Shown here piece after piece: positions 27,816 to 35,158 of a stretch of 64,000 bases of DNA (position 1 is its first letter; every line of letters begins with the position of its first letter). The notes under the pieces are model-generated. The model ran no database searches. It saw nothing but the letters and a program-made list of their open reading frames with translations, and was not told the DNA's origin. The DNA lies in NCBI GenBank assembly GCA_963742715.1, contig CAVUMR010000002.1, positions 806,001 to 870,000 of the forward strand, given 5' to 3'. The DNA is from CAVUMR01 sp963742715. GTDB lineage: Bacteria; Actinomycetota; Actinomycetes; Mycobacteriales; Micromonosporaceae. The translations under genes and the position numbers were made by a program.

Positions 27816-27871
27816 TCGGTCCCGAGCTGATCCCGTCCCGAGCTGATCCCGTCCCGAGCTGATCCGTCCCC
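27811..27871. repeat. 16-bp tandem repeat between hpgT and the hydrolase gene
   Basis: Four units of about GCTGATCCCGTCCCGA begin at the hpgT stop codon and fill most of the spacer before the hydrolase. The middle two are identical. Confidence 0.85.
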
Positions 27872-27887
27872 GCTGAGAGGTCACCCC

Positions 27888-28823
27888 GTGCCCCTTGATC
27901 CACAGGTCGCGGCGATGCGCGACGAGCGCGCCCGGCACGACGTACCGCCGTTGTACACGATGACGCTGGCCGAGGCGCGGGCCGCGGACCTGGCCAGCAT
28001 CCAGGAGGCCGGCGGCGATCCCGAGCCGGTGGACCGGGTGTACGACCTCACGATTCCCGGACCGGCCGGTGAGCTGCCGATGCGGATCTACCGGCCGGCG
28101 GCCGACGGTCCGCTGCCGGTGCTGGCGTACTTCTTCGGGGGCGGCTGGACGCTCGGCAGCATCGAGACGTCGGACGCGATCTGCCGCAGCCTCGCCAACG
28201 CGGTGCCGTGCGTGGTCGCCACGGTCGGCTACCGGCTGGCACCGGAGGCGAGGTTCCCGGCCGCGGTGGAGGACTGCACCGCGGCGGTGCGCTGGCTGGC
28301 CGATCACGTCGGGGAGTACGGCGGGGACCCGGCCCGGCTCGCGGTCGGCGGGGACAGCGCCGGCGGCAACCTGTCCGCGGTGGTGTCGCTGGTCTGCCGC
28401 GACGCGGGCGGCCCTGCGCTGGTGGGACAGCTACTGGTGTACCCGAACACCGACTATCGCGCGGACACCCGGTCGCTGCGCGAGAGCACCGACCCGTACC
28501 TGTTCAACCAGCACTCGGTGGAGTGGTACTGGGGGCACTACCTGACCGGTCCGGAGGACGGGAACAACCCGCTGGTGGCGCCGTTGCGCGCGCCGGACCT
28601 GTCCGGGCTGCCGCCGGCACTGGTGATCACGGCGGAGTACGACCCGCTCCGGGACGAGGGCGAGCGGTACGCCGAGCGGTTGCGCGAGGCCGGCGTACCG
28701 GTCGAGCTGAGCCGGTACGACGGCATGATCCACGGCTTCTTCGCGATGGCCGGGGAGCTGGATGGGGGCAGGCGCGCGCAGGCACAGGCCGCCGACCAGC
28801 TCCGCGACTGGTTCAAGCGGTAG
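27888..28823 (+). CDS. Alpha/beta hydrolase, hormone-sensitive-lipase-like
   Basis: This 311-residue protein is a family IV (HSL-type) esterase. The oxyanion motif FFGGGWTLGS replaces the usual HGGG, and the nucleophile Ser157 lies in VGGDSAGGNLSAV. A catalytic Asp in AEYDPLRDEG and the final His in DGMIHGFFAMAG complete the triad. It could cleave an ester, release a thioester or trim a cluster intermediate. The GTG at 27888 follows GAGAGG. It is the last gene of the hmo-hpgT operon and ends at a perfect palindromic terminator. The replacement of the HGG histidine by Phe is slightly unusual. Confidence 0.82.
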   Translation: MPLDPQVAAMRDERARHDVPPLYTMTLAEARAADLASIQEAGGDPEPVDRVYDLTIPGPAGELPMRIYRPAADGPLPVLAYFFGGGWTLGSIETSDAICRSLANAVPCVVATVGYRLAPEARFPAAVEDCTAAVRWLADHVGEYGGDPARLAVGGDSAGGNLSAVVSLVCRDAGGPALVGQLLVYPNTDYRADTRSLRESTDPYLFNQHSVEWYWGHYLTGPEDGNNPLVAPLRAPDLSGLPPALVITAEYDPLRDEGERYAERLREAGVPVELSRYDGMIHGFFAMAGELDGGRRAQAQAADQLRDWFKR

Positions 28824-28856
28824 CGGCGGCCTCAGGCGATAGTGAGGGGCCAGTCG

Positions 28857-28890
28857 TCCGACCGCGGCGGTACGTACCGCCGCGGTCGGA
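28857..28890. terminator. Perfect 34-bp palindrome between convergent genes
   Basis: TCCGACCGCGGCGGTAC (28857-28873) is followed directly by its exact reverse complement (28874-28890). It lies between the stops of the hydrolase and ATP-grasp genes and should terminate both transcripts. Confidence 0.8.
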
Positions 28891-28894
28891 ACGG

Positions 28895-30226
28895 TCAGAC
28901 CGGGAGCGGCTCGCCGCCCACCGCGGCCTGTGGTGCGACGGCCTGCGGTACGACGGCCTGTGGTGCGACGGCCTGCGGTACGACAGCCGGCTCGTTCACC
29001 CGCAGCCCCGCCTCGGCCACGTCGAGCGCGCCCAGGCACTCCACCGCGGTGTCCGCCACCGCGGTCGCCAGCGCGATCCGGCCCAGTCGGGTGCCCTCCG
29101 GTGGCGGAGAGGTGGTGACCCCGGGCGGTACCAGGATCGACAGCTGATCGGTGGCCGCGACCCGGGCGGTCTCGTCGTACCGCAGCGAAGTGATGTGGGT
29201 GTCCTTCTCCTTGACGTAGAAGAACCGGACCCCGGCGACCAGCCGGCGGTCGGCGATCACCTCGGGTCGCTGGCCGCAGGCGACCGCGGCCGCGGCGAGT
29301 CCGGTGTCGATGCCGGTCGCGCGCAGCCCCAGGTACGGGATCAGGTCGCCGCCGAGCCGGCCGTTCACCTCGATGATCTTCGGGCCGGTGGCGGTCAGCT
29401 TGAGCTCGGTGTGCGTCACCCCGTCGCGGAACCCGAGCGCGTCGTGGGTGTCCTGCACGATCCGCGTCAGCTCCGCATCGTTCAGCAGCGGGTCGGCGGC
29501 GTCCACCACATGCCCGACCTCGATGCAGTACGGCGCGAACCCGAGCGTCTTACGGGCCAGTACCAGCGGGATCACCTCGCCCCGGTGTACCGCCGCGTCG
29601 ATGCTGATCTCGAGCCCGTCGGCGAACTCCTCGACCAGTACCCGGGCCCGGTAGTCGGGTACCTCCGGGACGGTCATGCCGCTGGTGAACTCGAAGTACG
29701 CGGACAGCTCCGCGGGGGTGTCCGCGCGTACCACCCCGAGGCTCAGCGCCAGGTCGGCCGGCTTGAGGATGACCGGATACCCGAAGTCCTCGGCGGTCGC
29801 GAGCGCCTCGGCGACGGTGTCGACCTGCGCCGACCGGGGCTGCGGTACACCGCCGGCGGCGAGCGCCTGGCGGGTCAGGTGCTTGTCCCGGCACCGCATC
29901 ACCGCGCCGGTGTCGCTGCCGGGCAGGCCGAGCGCCGCGGCGATCCGGGTGGCGTTCGGGATCCGCGACTCGTCCCAGCAGAGCACGCCGTGGATCCGGT
30001 CGCGGGAGTTGAGCTCCAGCGCGGCGGCCACCACCTCGTCCGCGTCGAGGGTGTCCCGCACCAGGGTCCAGCCGGTCGTGTACGCCGGCTCCCAGGTGGG
30101 TTCCTTCGAGGACATGATGTGTACGCGGTATCGCGGCGCGATCGAGGCGAGCAGATATTCGCGGAATTCCTGCGCACCGGTGCGGAACAGCAGTAGTAAT
30201 GGCCGTTCGGCGTCGTTAGGGTGCAT
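28895..30226 (-). CDS. ATP-grasp carboxylate-amine ligase, candidate peptide ligase
   Basis: This 443-residue protein has an N-terminal Rossmann-like domain (PLLLLFRTGAQEFREYLLA), the ATP-grasp lid (YPVILKPADLALSLGV, then VLVEEFADGLEISIDAAV) and the Mg-binding end THTELKLTATGPKIIEVNGR. It fits amino acid or peptide ligases of the BacD/PurK-like type rather than the RimK-like type. The family joins a carboxylate to an amine through an acyl phosphate. It faces the repeat-peptide gene, 345 bp apart on the same strand, and lies beside the phenylglycine genes, as in pheganomycin. Its C-terminus carries four VPQA/APQA repeats. ATG 30226 follows AAAGG. Confidence 0.85.
   Translation of the reverse strand: MHPNDAERPLLLLFRTGAQEFREYLLASIAPRYRVHIMSSKEPTWEPAYTTGWTLVRDTLDADEVVAAALELNSRDRIHGVLCWDESRIPNATRIAAALGLPGSDTGAVMRCRDKHLTRQALAAGGVPQPRSAQVDTVAEALATAEDFGYPVILKPADLALSLGVVRADTPAELSAYFEFTSGMTVPEVPDYRARVLVEEFADGLEISIDAAVHRGEVIPLVLARKTLGFAPYCIEVGHVVDAADPLLNDAELTRIVQDTHDALGFRDGVTHTELKLTATGPKIIEVNGRLGGDLIPYLGLRATGIDTGLAAAAVACGQRPEVIADRRLVAGVRFFYVKEKDTHITSLRYDETARVAATDQLSILVPPGVTTSPPPEGTRLGRIALATAVADTAVECLGALDVAEAGLRVNEPAVVPQAVAPQAVVPQAVAPQAAVGGEPLPV
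28925..28984. repeat. 15-bp repeats encoding the C-terminal tail of the ATP-grasp ligase
   Basis: Two 30-bp units, each made of GGCCTGTGGTGCGAC and GGCCTGCGGTACGAC, encode alternating VVPQA and VAPQA pentapeptides after the folded domain. Confidence 0.9.
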
Positions 30227-30571
30227 CTGCGACGACCTTTCAGTATGATCCCTGTTGCCCGAATCGTTGATCCCTGGGTTGTTGTGGGATCGTTGGGCGC
30301 TCAGCCGTGCATAGGCACGCGGAATAGCGGCGACAACGATCCGCCTTGTTCGACCTGCGATGAGCTGGGTCTATGACTCGACGTGCCGGCCCAGCCGGGT
30401 AGCAGTCGAAGCCGCCCATTGAGCTGCGGTGATCAATTGATGACCCGCCGCAATCACTTCACCACTGAGGCGATCAGGCATGCGCATTGTTGTCGTCGCA
30501 TGGGAATGGACCCCGCGCGGTACGTGACCGTCGCGGGGTCCATCGATGCTCGTTCGACCTGACTTAACAGG
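30227..30571. other. Spacer between the repeat-peptide gene and the ATP-grasp gene
   Basis: This 345-bp spacer has lower GC than the coding DNA and no plausible gene. It holds a strong hairpin just after the peptide gene. Since the ligase gene follows the hairpin, it may have its own promoter here, or receive only some read-through from the peptide transcript. Confidence 0.5.
30507..30542 (-). terminator. Strong hairpin just downstream of the repeat-peptide gene
   Basis: TGGACCCCGCG pairs with CGCGGGGTCCA (11 bp), extended by CGG/CCG past one bulged T, with the 7-nt loop TACGTGA. It lies 30 bp after the peptide stop codon. A second, smaller stem (GACCTG/CAGGTC, about 30556-30573) overlaps the stop. 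Together they would make a short, abundant peptide mRNA with reduced ligase read-through. Confidence 0.7.
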
Positions 30572-30688
30572 TCAGAGGCTCTCGGCTACCTCGCGCTTGC
30601 CAACCTCGCGCTTGCCAACCTCGCGCTGAGCTACCTCACGCTTGGCCGTCGAGCGAACCGCGGTCGAGCGCTTGCCAACCTCTGCCAT
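30572..30688 (-). CDS. Candidate ribosomal precursor peptide made of tandem pentapeptides
   Basis: This 38-residue peptide is MAEV, then six pentads GKRST, AVRST, AKREV, AQREV, GKREV, GKREV, then AESL. Every pentad has Arg at position 3. The ATG (30686-30688) follows AAAGGAG with five bases between, the clearest ribosome binding site nearby, so the upstream in-frame ATG at 30832 is rejected. The repeats differ at synonymous sites (CGC/CGT, GTT/GTA), which hints at selection on the protein. It lies beside an ATP-grasp ligase. A multi-core precursor, as in pheganomycin, is the best explanation. The alternative is a chance minisatellite ORF, since such repeats recur in this window. Confidence 0.62.
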   Translation of the reverse strand: MAEVGKRSTAVRSTAKREVAQREVGKREVGKREVAESL

Positions 30689-31249
30689 TGGATCTCCTTT
30701 CCGGGGCCAACAGATTGCCGGATAAGCGTCCAGCCACGGCGGATACGTGTCAAGGGTGTCTGGGTCGGATCGTGGACATAGCTCTGCCCGCAATTCCGGG
30801 GTAAATTCAAAACGGTGACCAAACGAATGCACCGGGTAGTCGGAAACGGATTTTTGCCCCTAACCGGTAACCGAGCTTGAACCGGTCTAATCCGAACTAT
30901 CGCTTGATTCGGTTGTACCGTCCGAAAACACTGGGGTACTTGCGGGCGCGTGTCGTGGCCTAACCGAAATGCCGAAGGCGCACCCTGCAGCGCCCTGCCG
31001 TCGAGCCGATCACGTTTGGTCACTAGACCGCCCTAAAGTCCAGATCGCCGGGCTCGCCCCGTCCAACCGAAACAGCAAAGCGAGGCATCGACCATTGGAG
31101 ATGCATCACTGGATTGGTAAGCTGCGGGCTCGTCAGGCAGCGACGGAGCACCGTCGAAGCGGCCCAGGTCGGCCTGCCTTGACTGGTCACTGAGAGTCAA
31201 TAGCCGGTCTTTCCTGATCGGCCGATGAAATGTGGGCGGAGTAGTCGCG
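30689..31249. promoter_or_regulatory. Divergent regulatory region of the cluster, AT-richer
   Basis: This 561-bp stretch between the repeat-peptide gene and the first adenylating enzyme is clearly less GC-rich than its surroundings, especially 30800-30950 (TAAATTCAAAACGG, GGATTTTTGCCCC). It must hold divergent promoters. A candidate rightward pair is TTGGAG (31095-31100) and TAAGCT (31118-31123), 17 bp apart and 127 bp before the ATG. A reading frame at 30969-31193 has no ribosome binding site and is not called. Confidence 0.5.
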
Positions 31250-32665
31250 ATGAGTGACGAGGTTTCGACGACTGACGTCGAGGCCGGGATCGGCCCTGGC
31301 TGGGTCGACGAGGTTCTGTTGGCGGGCCCGGATAGCGATATCTGCCTCTGGTTGGACGACCCCATCGACCGGGCAACGCTTCGCCGGCTGGTAGCCGAAA
31401 GGCAGGCACAACTCGCCGCGGTCGGCATTGGCGCTGGTGGATGTGTCGCACTCCGACTTCCACCGTCGGTCGCCTACGTGGCGAATCTGCTGGCCACCTG
31501 GCGCCTCGGGGCCCAGGCCGCGTTGCTCGACCACCGGCTCACTCCGTACGAGATCGACCAGGCGATGGAGCGGCTCGCACCGCAGGCCGTGGTCGCGCCG
31601 AAGAGCTTCGCTAGCGGCGCACTGCGGGCGTTCTACGACGTCGAGGACGCGGTCACCGCGTATCCCGGCCGCCCGGCCGCCACCCCGCACGCGGTGGTAC
31701 AGCTGAGCTCCGGCTCGACCGGCCCGTCGAAGGTCATCGCGCGGACCGCGGCCAACCTGGTCGAGGAGGTCCACCGGTACACCAAGATCGATGGTGTACC
31801 GCAGCCCGGTGAGCGGATCGTCTGCCTCGCCTCGATGGTGCACGTGTTGGGCCTGGTCGGCGGCCTGCTGTACGGGCTGCACGCGGGCGTACAGCTGGTC
31901 GTGCCGCAGCGGCTGACCGTGGACAGCATCCTCGCCGCGGTCGCCTCCGACCCGCGGCCGGCGACCCTGCTCGGCGTCCCGTTCCACATCGAGCTGCTCG
32001 CTTCGGTGGTGGCGCCACCCCGACTGGCCATGCTCAAGCGGATGACCACCGGCGGTGAGCTGGTCCGCGCCGAGGTGCACGAGCGCTTCGCCGACCGGTA
32101 CGGCGTGCCGCTGGGCAACATGTACGGGATGACCGAGGTCGGGGTCATCGCCACCGACCTGTTCGGCGAGAACCGACCGTCGCTCATGCCCGCGCCCGGC
32201 ATCACGGTCCGGGAGGACGGCGGCGAGCTGCTGATCAAGATGCCCGCCTCGCCGTACATCGGGCTCACCGACCCGACCCGCTGGGTGGACGGCTGGCTGC
32301 GCACCAAGGACGCCGGCGTGGTCGACCCGGACACCGGGCTGATCACCATCCAGGGACGGCTCGACTCGCAGATCTCGGTCGGCGGGCTGAAGGTCGACCT
32401 GACCGAGGTCGAGCACACCCTGGCCGGACTGCCCGGCGTGACCAGCGCGGTCGTGGTCTACGAGAACAACGCGATCGAGGCGTACGTGATGGTGGCCGAC
32501 CCCGCTGTCGCGGACACCCTGGAACCGGCGCTGGCCAGCCGGCTGGCCGGATTCAAGCGCCCCCGCGAACTGCACGTCGTCGATCAGTTGCCGCGGACCG
32601 CCACCGGAAAGCTCGTGCGCGACCGGTCCGTACTGCGCAGCAGCAAGGCCGGGTCGGCACCGTGA
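31250..32665 (+). CDS. ANL-family adenylating enzyme (acyl or aryl ligase)
   Basis: This 471-residue protein has the ANL core motifs: P-loop VQLSSGSTGPSKVIAR, NMYGMTEVGVIATD, the C-terminal hinge region GLITIQGRLDSQISVGGLKV and the catalytic Lys motif PRTATGKLVRD. It should activate a carboxylic acid as its adenylate and load it on CoA or a carrier protein. It is shorter than typical CoA ligases, like stand-alone aryl or acyl-ACP ligases. ATG 31250 lies ten bases after GGCGGAG; an upstream GTG at 31232 is less likely. It faces the phosphopantetheinyl transferase. Confidence 0.85.
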   Translation: MSDEVSTTDVEAGIGPGWVDEVLLAGPDSDICLWLDDPIDRATLRRLVAERQAQLAAVGIGAGGCVALRLPPSVAYVANLLATWRLGAQAALLDHRLTPYEIDQAMERLAPQAVVAPKSFASGALRAFYDVEDAVTAYPGRPAATPHAVVQLSSGSTGPSKVIARTAANLVEEVHRYTKIDGVPQPGERIVCLASMVHVLGLVGGLLYGLHAGVQLVVPQRLTVDSILAAVASDPRPATLLGVPFHIELLASVVAPPRLAMLKRMTTGGELVRAEVHERFADRYGVPLGNMYGMTEVGVIATDLFGENRPSLMPAPGITVREDGGELLIKMPASPYIGLTDPTRWVDGWLRTKDAGVVDPDTGLITIQGRLDSQISVGGLKVDLTEVEHTLAGLPGVTSAVVVYENNAIEAYVMVADPAVADTLEPALASRLAGFKRPRELHVVDQLPRTATGKLVRDRSVLRSSKAGSAP

Positions 32666-32715
32666 TCCTGGTTCCGGTCCGGCGCGTGTCCGGGCCGTCG
32701 GTGGCGTGGCCGCCC

Positions 32716-33420
32716 CTAACCGGGGCCGGTCGCCTCACCGTCGATCCGGCGCGACCGGACCGGCGCCTCGACCCGCACCAGAACCGGCGCGCCGAGCGCG
32801 GTACCGCGGTGACAGGCCACGGCCAGCAGGATTTCCCCGGGTACCGCCGGAGCCGCCGCGACCAGGTCGGCGACGTCGGGCAGCGGGTGCAGCCGCGGGG
32901 CCGGATCGACCGGCGGCCACGGGACGGGCAGCGTTACCGCCCGGCGCAGGCCACCGCCGCGCAGACCGACACCCGCGGCCTTGCCGATTGCTTCCTTGTA
33001 CGTCCAGAGCTGCAGGAACGCCCGGGTCTGCTGGTCGGCCGGCCGGTCGGACACCCAGCTCGCCTCCTCCGGCCGCAGCCAGCGGCGGGCCAGCGCGACG
33101 GTGGGCAGCGGGCGTACCACCTCGATATCGACGCCGACCGGGCCGAGCCCGGTGGCGGCCAGCGCCACCCAGCCCCGGGTGTGGCTGAGCCCGACATGCA
33201 GTCCGCTCGCCGCACCGGTCAGGTACGGCCGGCCAGCCGGCTCGTACGCCAGCTCGATCGCCGAGCTGGGCAGCTCGAGCAGACCCGCCACCGCGTCGAC
33301 CAGCAGCGCGCGTGCCTGCTGGCGCGGATCACCGGCGATCCGACGCAGCCACACCCTCACCGCCTCGTCACCCGGGTGTCCGCCCGGGTTCCGCTCACCC
33401 GAGTCGGGGCGCCGTCCCAT
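32716..33420 (-). CDS. 4'-phosphopantetheinyl transferase, Sfp-type
   Basis: This protein (about 234 residues from ATG 33418-33420) has the Sfp-family motifs: PAGRPYL, VGLSHTRGWVALA, the Mg-binding GVDIEVVRPL and LQLWTYKEAIGKAAGVGL. It adds the phosphopantetheine arm to the carrier proteins encoded next to it. The start is uncertain because no clear ribosome binding site precedes ATG 33420; an ATG at 33465 would overlap the divergent carrier gene. Being divergent from the carrier genes with only 16 bases between, it shares their control region. Confidence 0.87.
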   Translation of the reverse strand: MGRRPDSGERNPGGHPGDEAVRVWLRRIAGDPRQQARALLVDAVAGLLELPSSAIELAYEPAGRPYLTGAASGLHVGLSHTRGWVALAATGLGPVGVDIEVVRPLPTVALARRWLRPEEASWVSDRPADQQTRAFLQLWTYKEAIGKAAGVGLRGGGLRRAVTLPVPWPPVDPAPRLHPLPDVADLVAAAPAVPGEILLAVACHRGTALGAPVLVRVEAPVRSRRIDGEATGPG

Positions 33421-33436
33421 GAAGGGAAGTTCACCA

Positions 33437-33709
33437 ATGAACGATGAGATCCGCCAGTTCGTCATCAGCGCGCTCGAAGAGATGAACTACGACGTGACCG
33501 ACGTGGATGACGACACGCCGCTCGGCCCGGCCGGGGTGGACCTGGAGTCGCTGGCGGTCGCCGAGCTCGCGGTCCGGATCGAGGACCAGTACGGCGTGAA
33601 GTTCTCCGAGGACGAGGCGGAGTCGATGGCCGCCATGTCAGTCGGCGAGTTCACCGCCGCGGTCGCCGCTCGCCGCGAGCCGGCGACGACCGGGGGCCAG
33701 GCTGAGTGA
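33437..33709 (+). CDS. Acyl carrier protein 1
   Basis: This 90-residue acidic protein has the four-helix carrier pattern and the attachment site Ser38 in GVDLESLAVAELAVRIE, followed by EDQYGVKFSEDEAESM. Position and size match discrete ACPs of type II systems. ATG 33437 follows GAAGGGAAG. Its stop overlaps the GTG of the next carrier gene, so both are made together. It should carry the aryl or acyl unit loaded by one of the adenylating enzymes. Confidence 0.9.
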   Translation: MNDEIRQFVISALEEMNYDVTDVDDDTPLGPAGVDLESLAVAELAVRIEDQYGVKFSEDEAESMAAMSVGEFTAAVAARREPATTGGQAE

Positions 33710-33951
33710 ACGCCCAGCCGACACCCGAACGCCAGGACGTCGTCGAGATGCTGGCCAGCTACGGCAACCGGGCCCCGGAGGCGGTGCGGGAACGCATCGA
33801 CTCCCTCGAGCTCGCCTGGCTGGTACATCAGGTCGAGCAGCGGTACGAGATCGCGCTCGACCTCGACGACGACACGCTGGCGCGGATGACCACGGTGTCC
33901 GGCGCGGTGGACGTACTGCGTGACGTCATGGCCGAGGCGGCACATGGGTGA
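33706..33951 (+). CDS. Acyl carrier protein 2
   Basis: This 81-residue protein has the carrier motif ERIDSLELAWLVHQVEQRY, with Ser33 as the attachment site, and an acidic second half (LDLDDDTLARM). It differs clearly from ACP1, so it probably serves another substrate. The GTG at 33706 overlaps the ACP1 stop, and the next ketosynthase ATG lies inside its end. The two-ACP arrangement recalls systems with separate starter and extender carriers. Confidence 0.85.
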   Translation: MNAQPTPERQDVVEMLASYGNRAPEAVRERIDSLELAWLVHQVEQRYEIALDLDDDTLARMTTVSGAVDVLRDVMAEAAHG

Positions 33952-35158
33952 ACCACGGCCGGAGCTGACCCTGCCAGCCACGACGGGCGACCGTGAGTCG
34001 GTCGACGTCACCGGTCTGGCGGTGGTCAGCGCGTTCGGTCGCGGCACCCAGCCGCTGCTCGACGGGCTGCACGCCGGTACGCCGGCGTTCGGCCCGGTAC
34101 GTCGTTTCGACGTGTCCCGTCGTCGGGTCACGGTGGCGGCGACCTTCGATGACCGCGCCGATGCCGGTACCGGCACTGGTACCGGCGGCCCGGCCGAGCC
34201 GAGCCTGCTCGACGAGCTGGTCGGCGTGGTGGACGGCGCGTGCCTACAGGCCGGCCTGGCCGATCCGGAGCGCCGCGACTGCGGGCTGCTGCTCGCGGTA
34301 CACGGCGATCCGGCGATGCCACGGGCGGCCGCGGCGGACCGGCCGGGACTGACCGCGGCCGCGCTGGCCGACGTGGTGGCCGGCAAGTGCGGGCTGGCCG
34401 GGGCGGTACGCACGTACACCAGTGCCTGTGTGGCGGCCAGTACCGCGGTCGCCGACGCGGCGTACCTGATCTCCACCGGCCGGCTGAGCCGAGTGGTCGT
34501 GGCCGCCGGCTACCTGGTCGAGTCCGACCAGTTCGCGCTGTTCGACGCGGGTCGGGCGCTCGCCACCGACGGGCAGGTCCGGCCGTTCAGCTCGGGTCGT
34601 ACCGGCCTGTTGCTGGGTGACGGCGTCGCGGCGGTGGTACTCGAGTCGGGCACCACGGCGCGGCGGCGCGGGGCGAACCGACAGGCCCGGATCGCCGGCT
34701 GGGGACGGTCCGGGGACGGGTACCACCCGTGCCAGCCACGGCCGGACGGCGCCGGGCTGGCCCGGGCGATCACCGCCGCGCTGGGTCGGGCCGGGGTCAC
34801 GCCGGAGCAGGTCGGGTACATCAACGCCCACGGCTCCGGTACCGCGCAGAGCGACGTGGCCGAGACCGCGGCCCTGTACCGCGCGTTCGGCCCGCTCGCC
34901 GACCGGATTCCGATCAGCTCCACGAAGGCGCTGCACGGGCAGGTACTGGAGGCGTCCGGACTGCTCGAACTGGCGGTCACCGTGCTCGCCGTACAGGCCG
35001 GTCAGCTACCGGTGAACGCGGGATTCCTCGACGTCGATCCGGACTGCCGGCTCGACCTGGTGCTGGACGGCCCACGGCCGGCCGCGCCGGCGTACGCGCT
35101 GACCCTCAACGCCGCGTTCGGCGGCGCCAACACCGCGCTGCTGGTCGGTGCGGCATGA
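33944..35158 (+). CDS. Ketosynthase with altered catalytic triad (Cys-His-Gln)
   Basis: This 404-residue protein is of the KAS I/II fold. The nucleophile Cys162 lies in YTSACVAASTAVADA and the first His (296) in NAHGSGT. At the second His site the usual KxxxGHxxGAAG reads KALHGQVLEASG, so Gln333 replaces His; a His sits two residues earlier. That change should weaken decarboxylative condensation, and it may instead transfer acyl groups. Its N-terminal third is divergent and Ala/Gly-rich. It overlaps ACP2 by eight bases and the half-ketosynthase by four, so the four are co-translated. Confidence 0.85.
   Translation: MGEPRPELTLPATTGDRESVDVTGLAVVSAFGRGTQPLLDGLHAGTPAFGPVRRFDVSRRRVTVAATFDDRADAGTGTGTGGPAEPSLLDELVGVVDGACLQAGLADPERRDCGLLLAVHGDPAMPRAAAADRPGLTAAALADVVAGKCGLAGAVRTYTSACVAASTAVADAAYLISTGRLSRVVVAAGYLVESDQFALFDAGRALATDGQVRPFSSGRTGLLLGDGVAAVVLESGTTARRRGANRQARIAGWGRSGDGYHPCQPRPDGAGLARAITAALGRAGVTPEQVGYINAHGSGTAQSDVAETAALYRAFGPLADRIPISSTKALHGQVLEASGLLELAVTVLAVQAGQLPVNAGFLDVDPDCRLDLVLDGPRPAAPAYALTLNAAFGGANTALLVGAA

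Noticed and set aside
28895..30688. Graspetide (microviridin-type) macrocycle system
   Set aside because: Lys and Glu occur in each REV unit, so side-chain lactams are conceivable. But the ligase looks like BacD/PurK-type rather than RimK-like graspetide ligases, and no typical leader motif is seen. Kept only as an alternative.
30689..30832. N-terminal extension of the repeat peptide to 86 residues
   Set aside because: The upstream ATG at 30832 has no ribosome binding site, while the internal ATG at 30688 follows AAAGGAG at ideal spacing. The extra residues also look like translated promoter DNA.
30969..31193. 74-residue frame in the cluster control region
   Set aside because: It has no ribosome binding site, no codon bias like the neighbours and no recognisable pattern.
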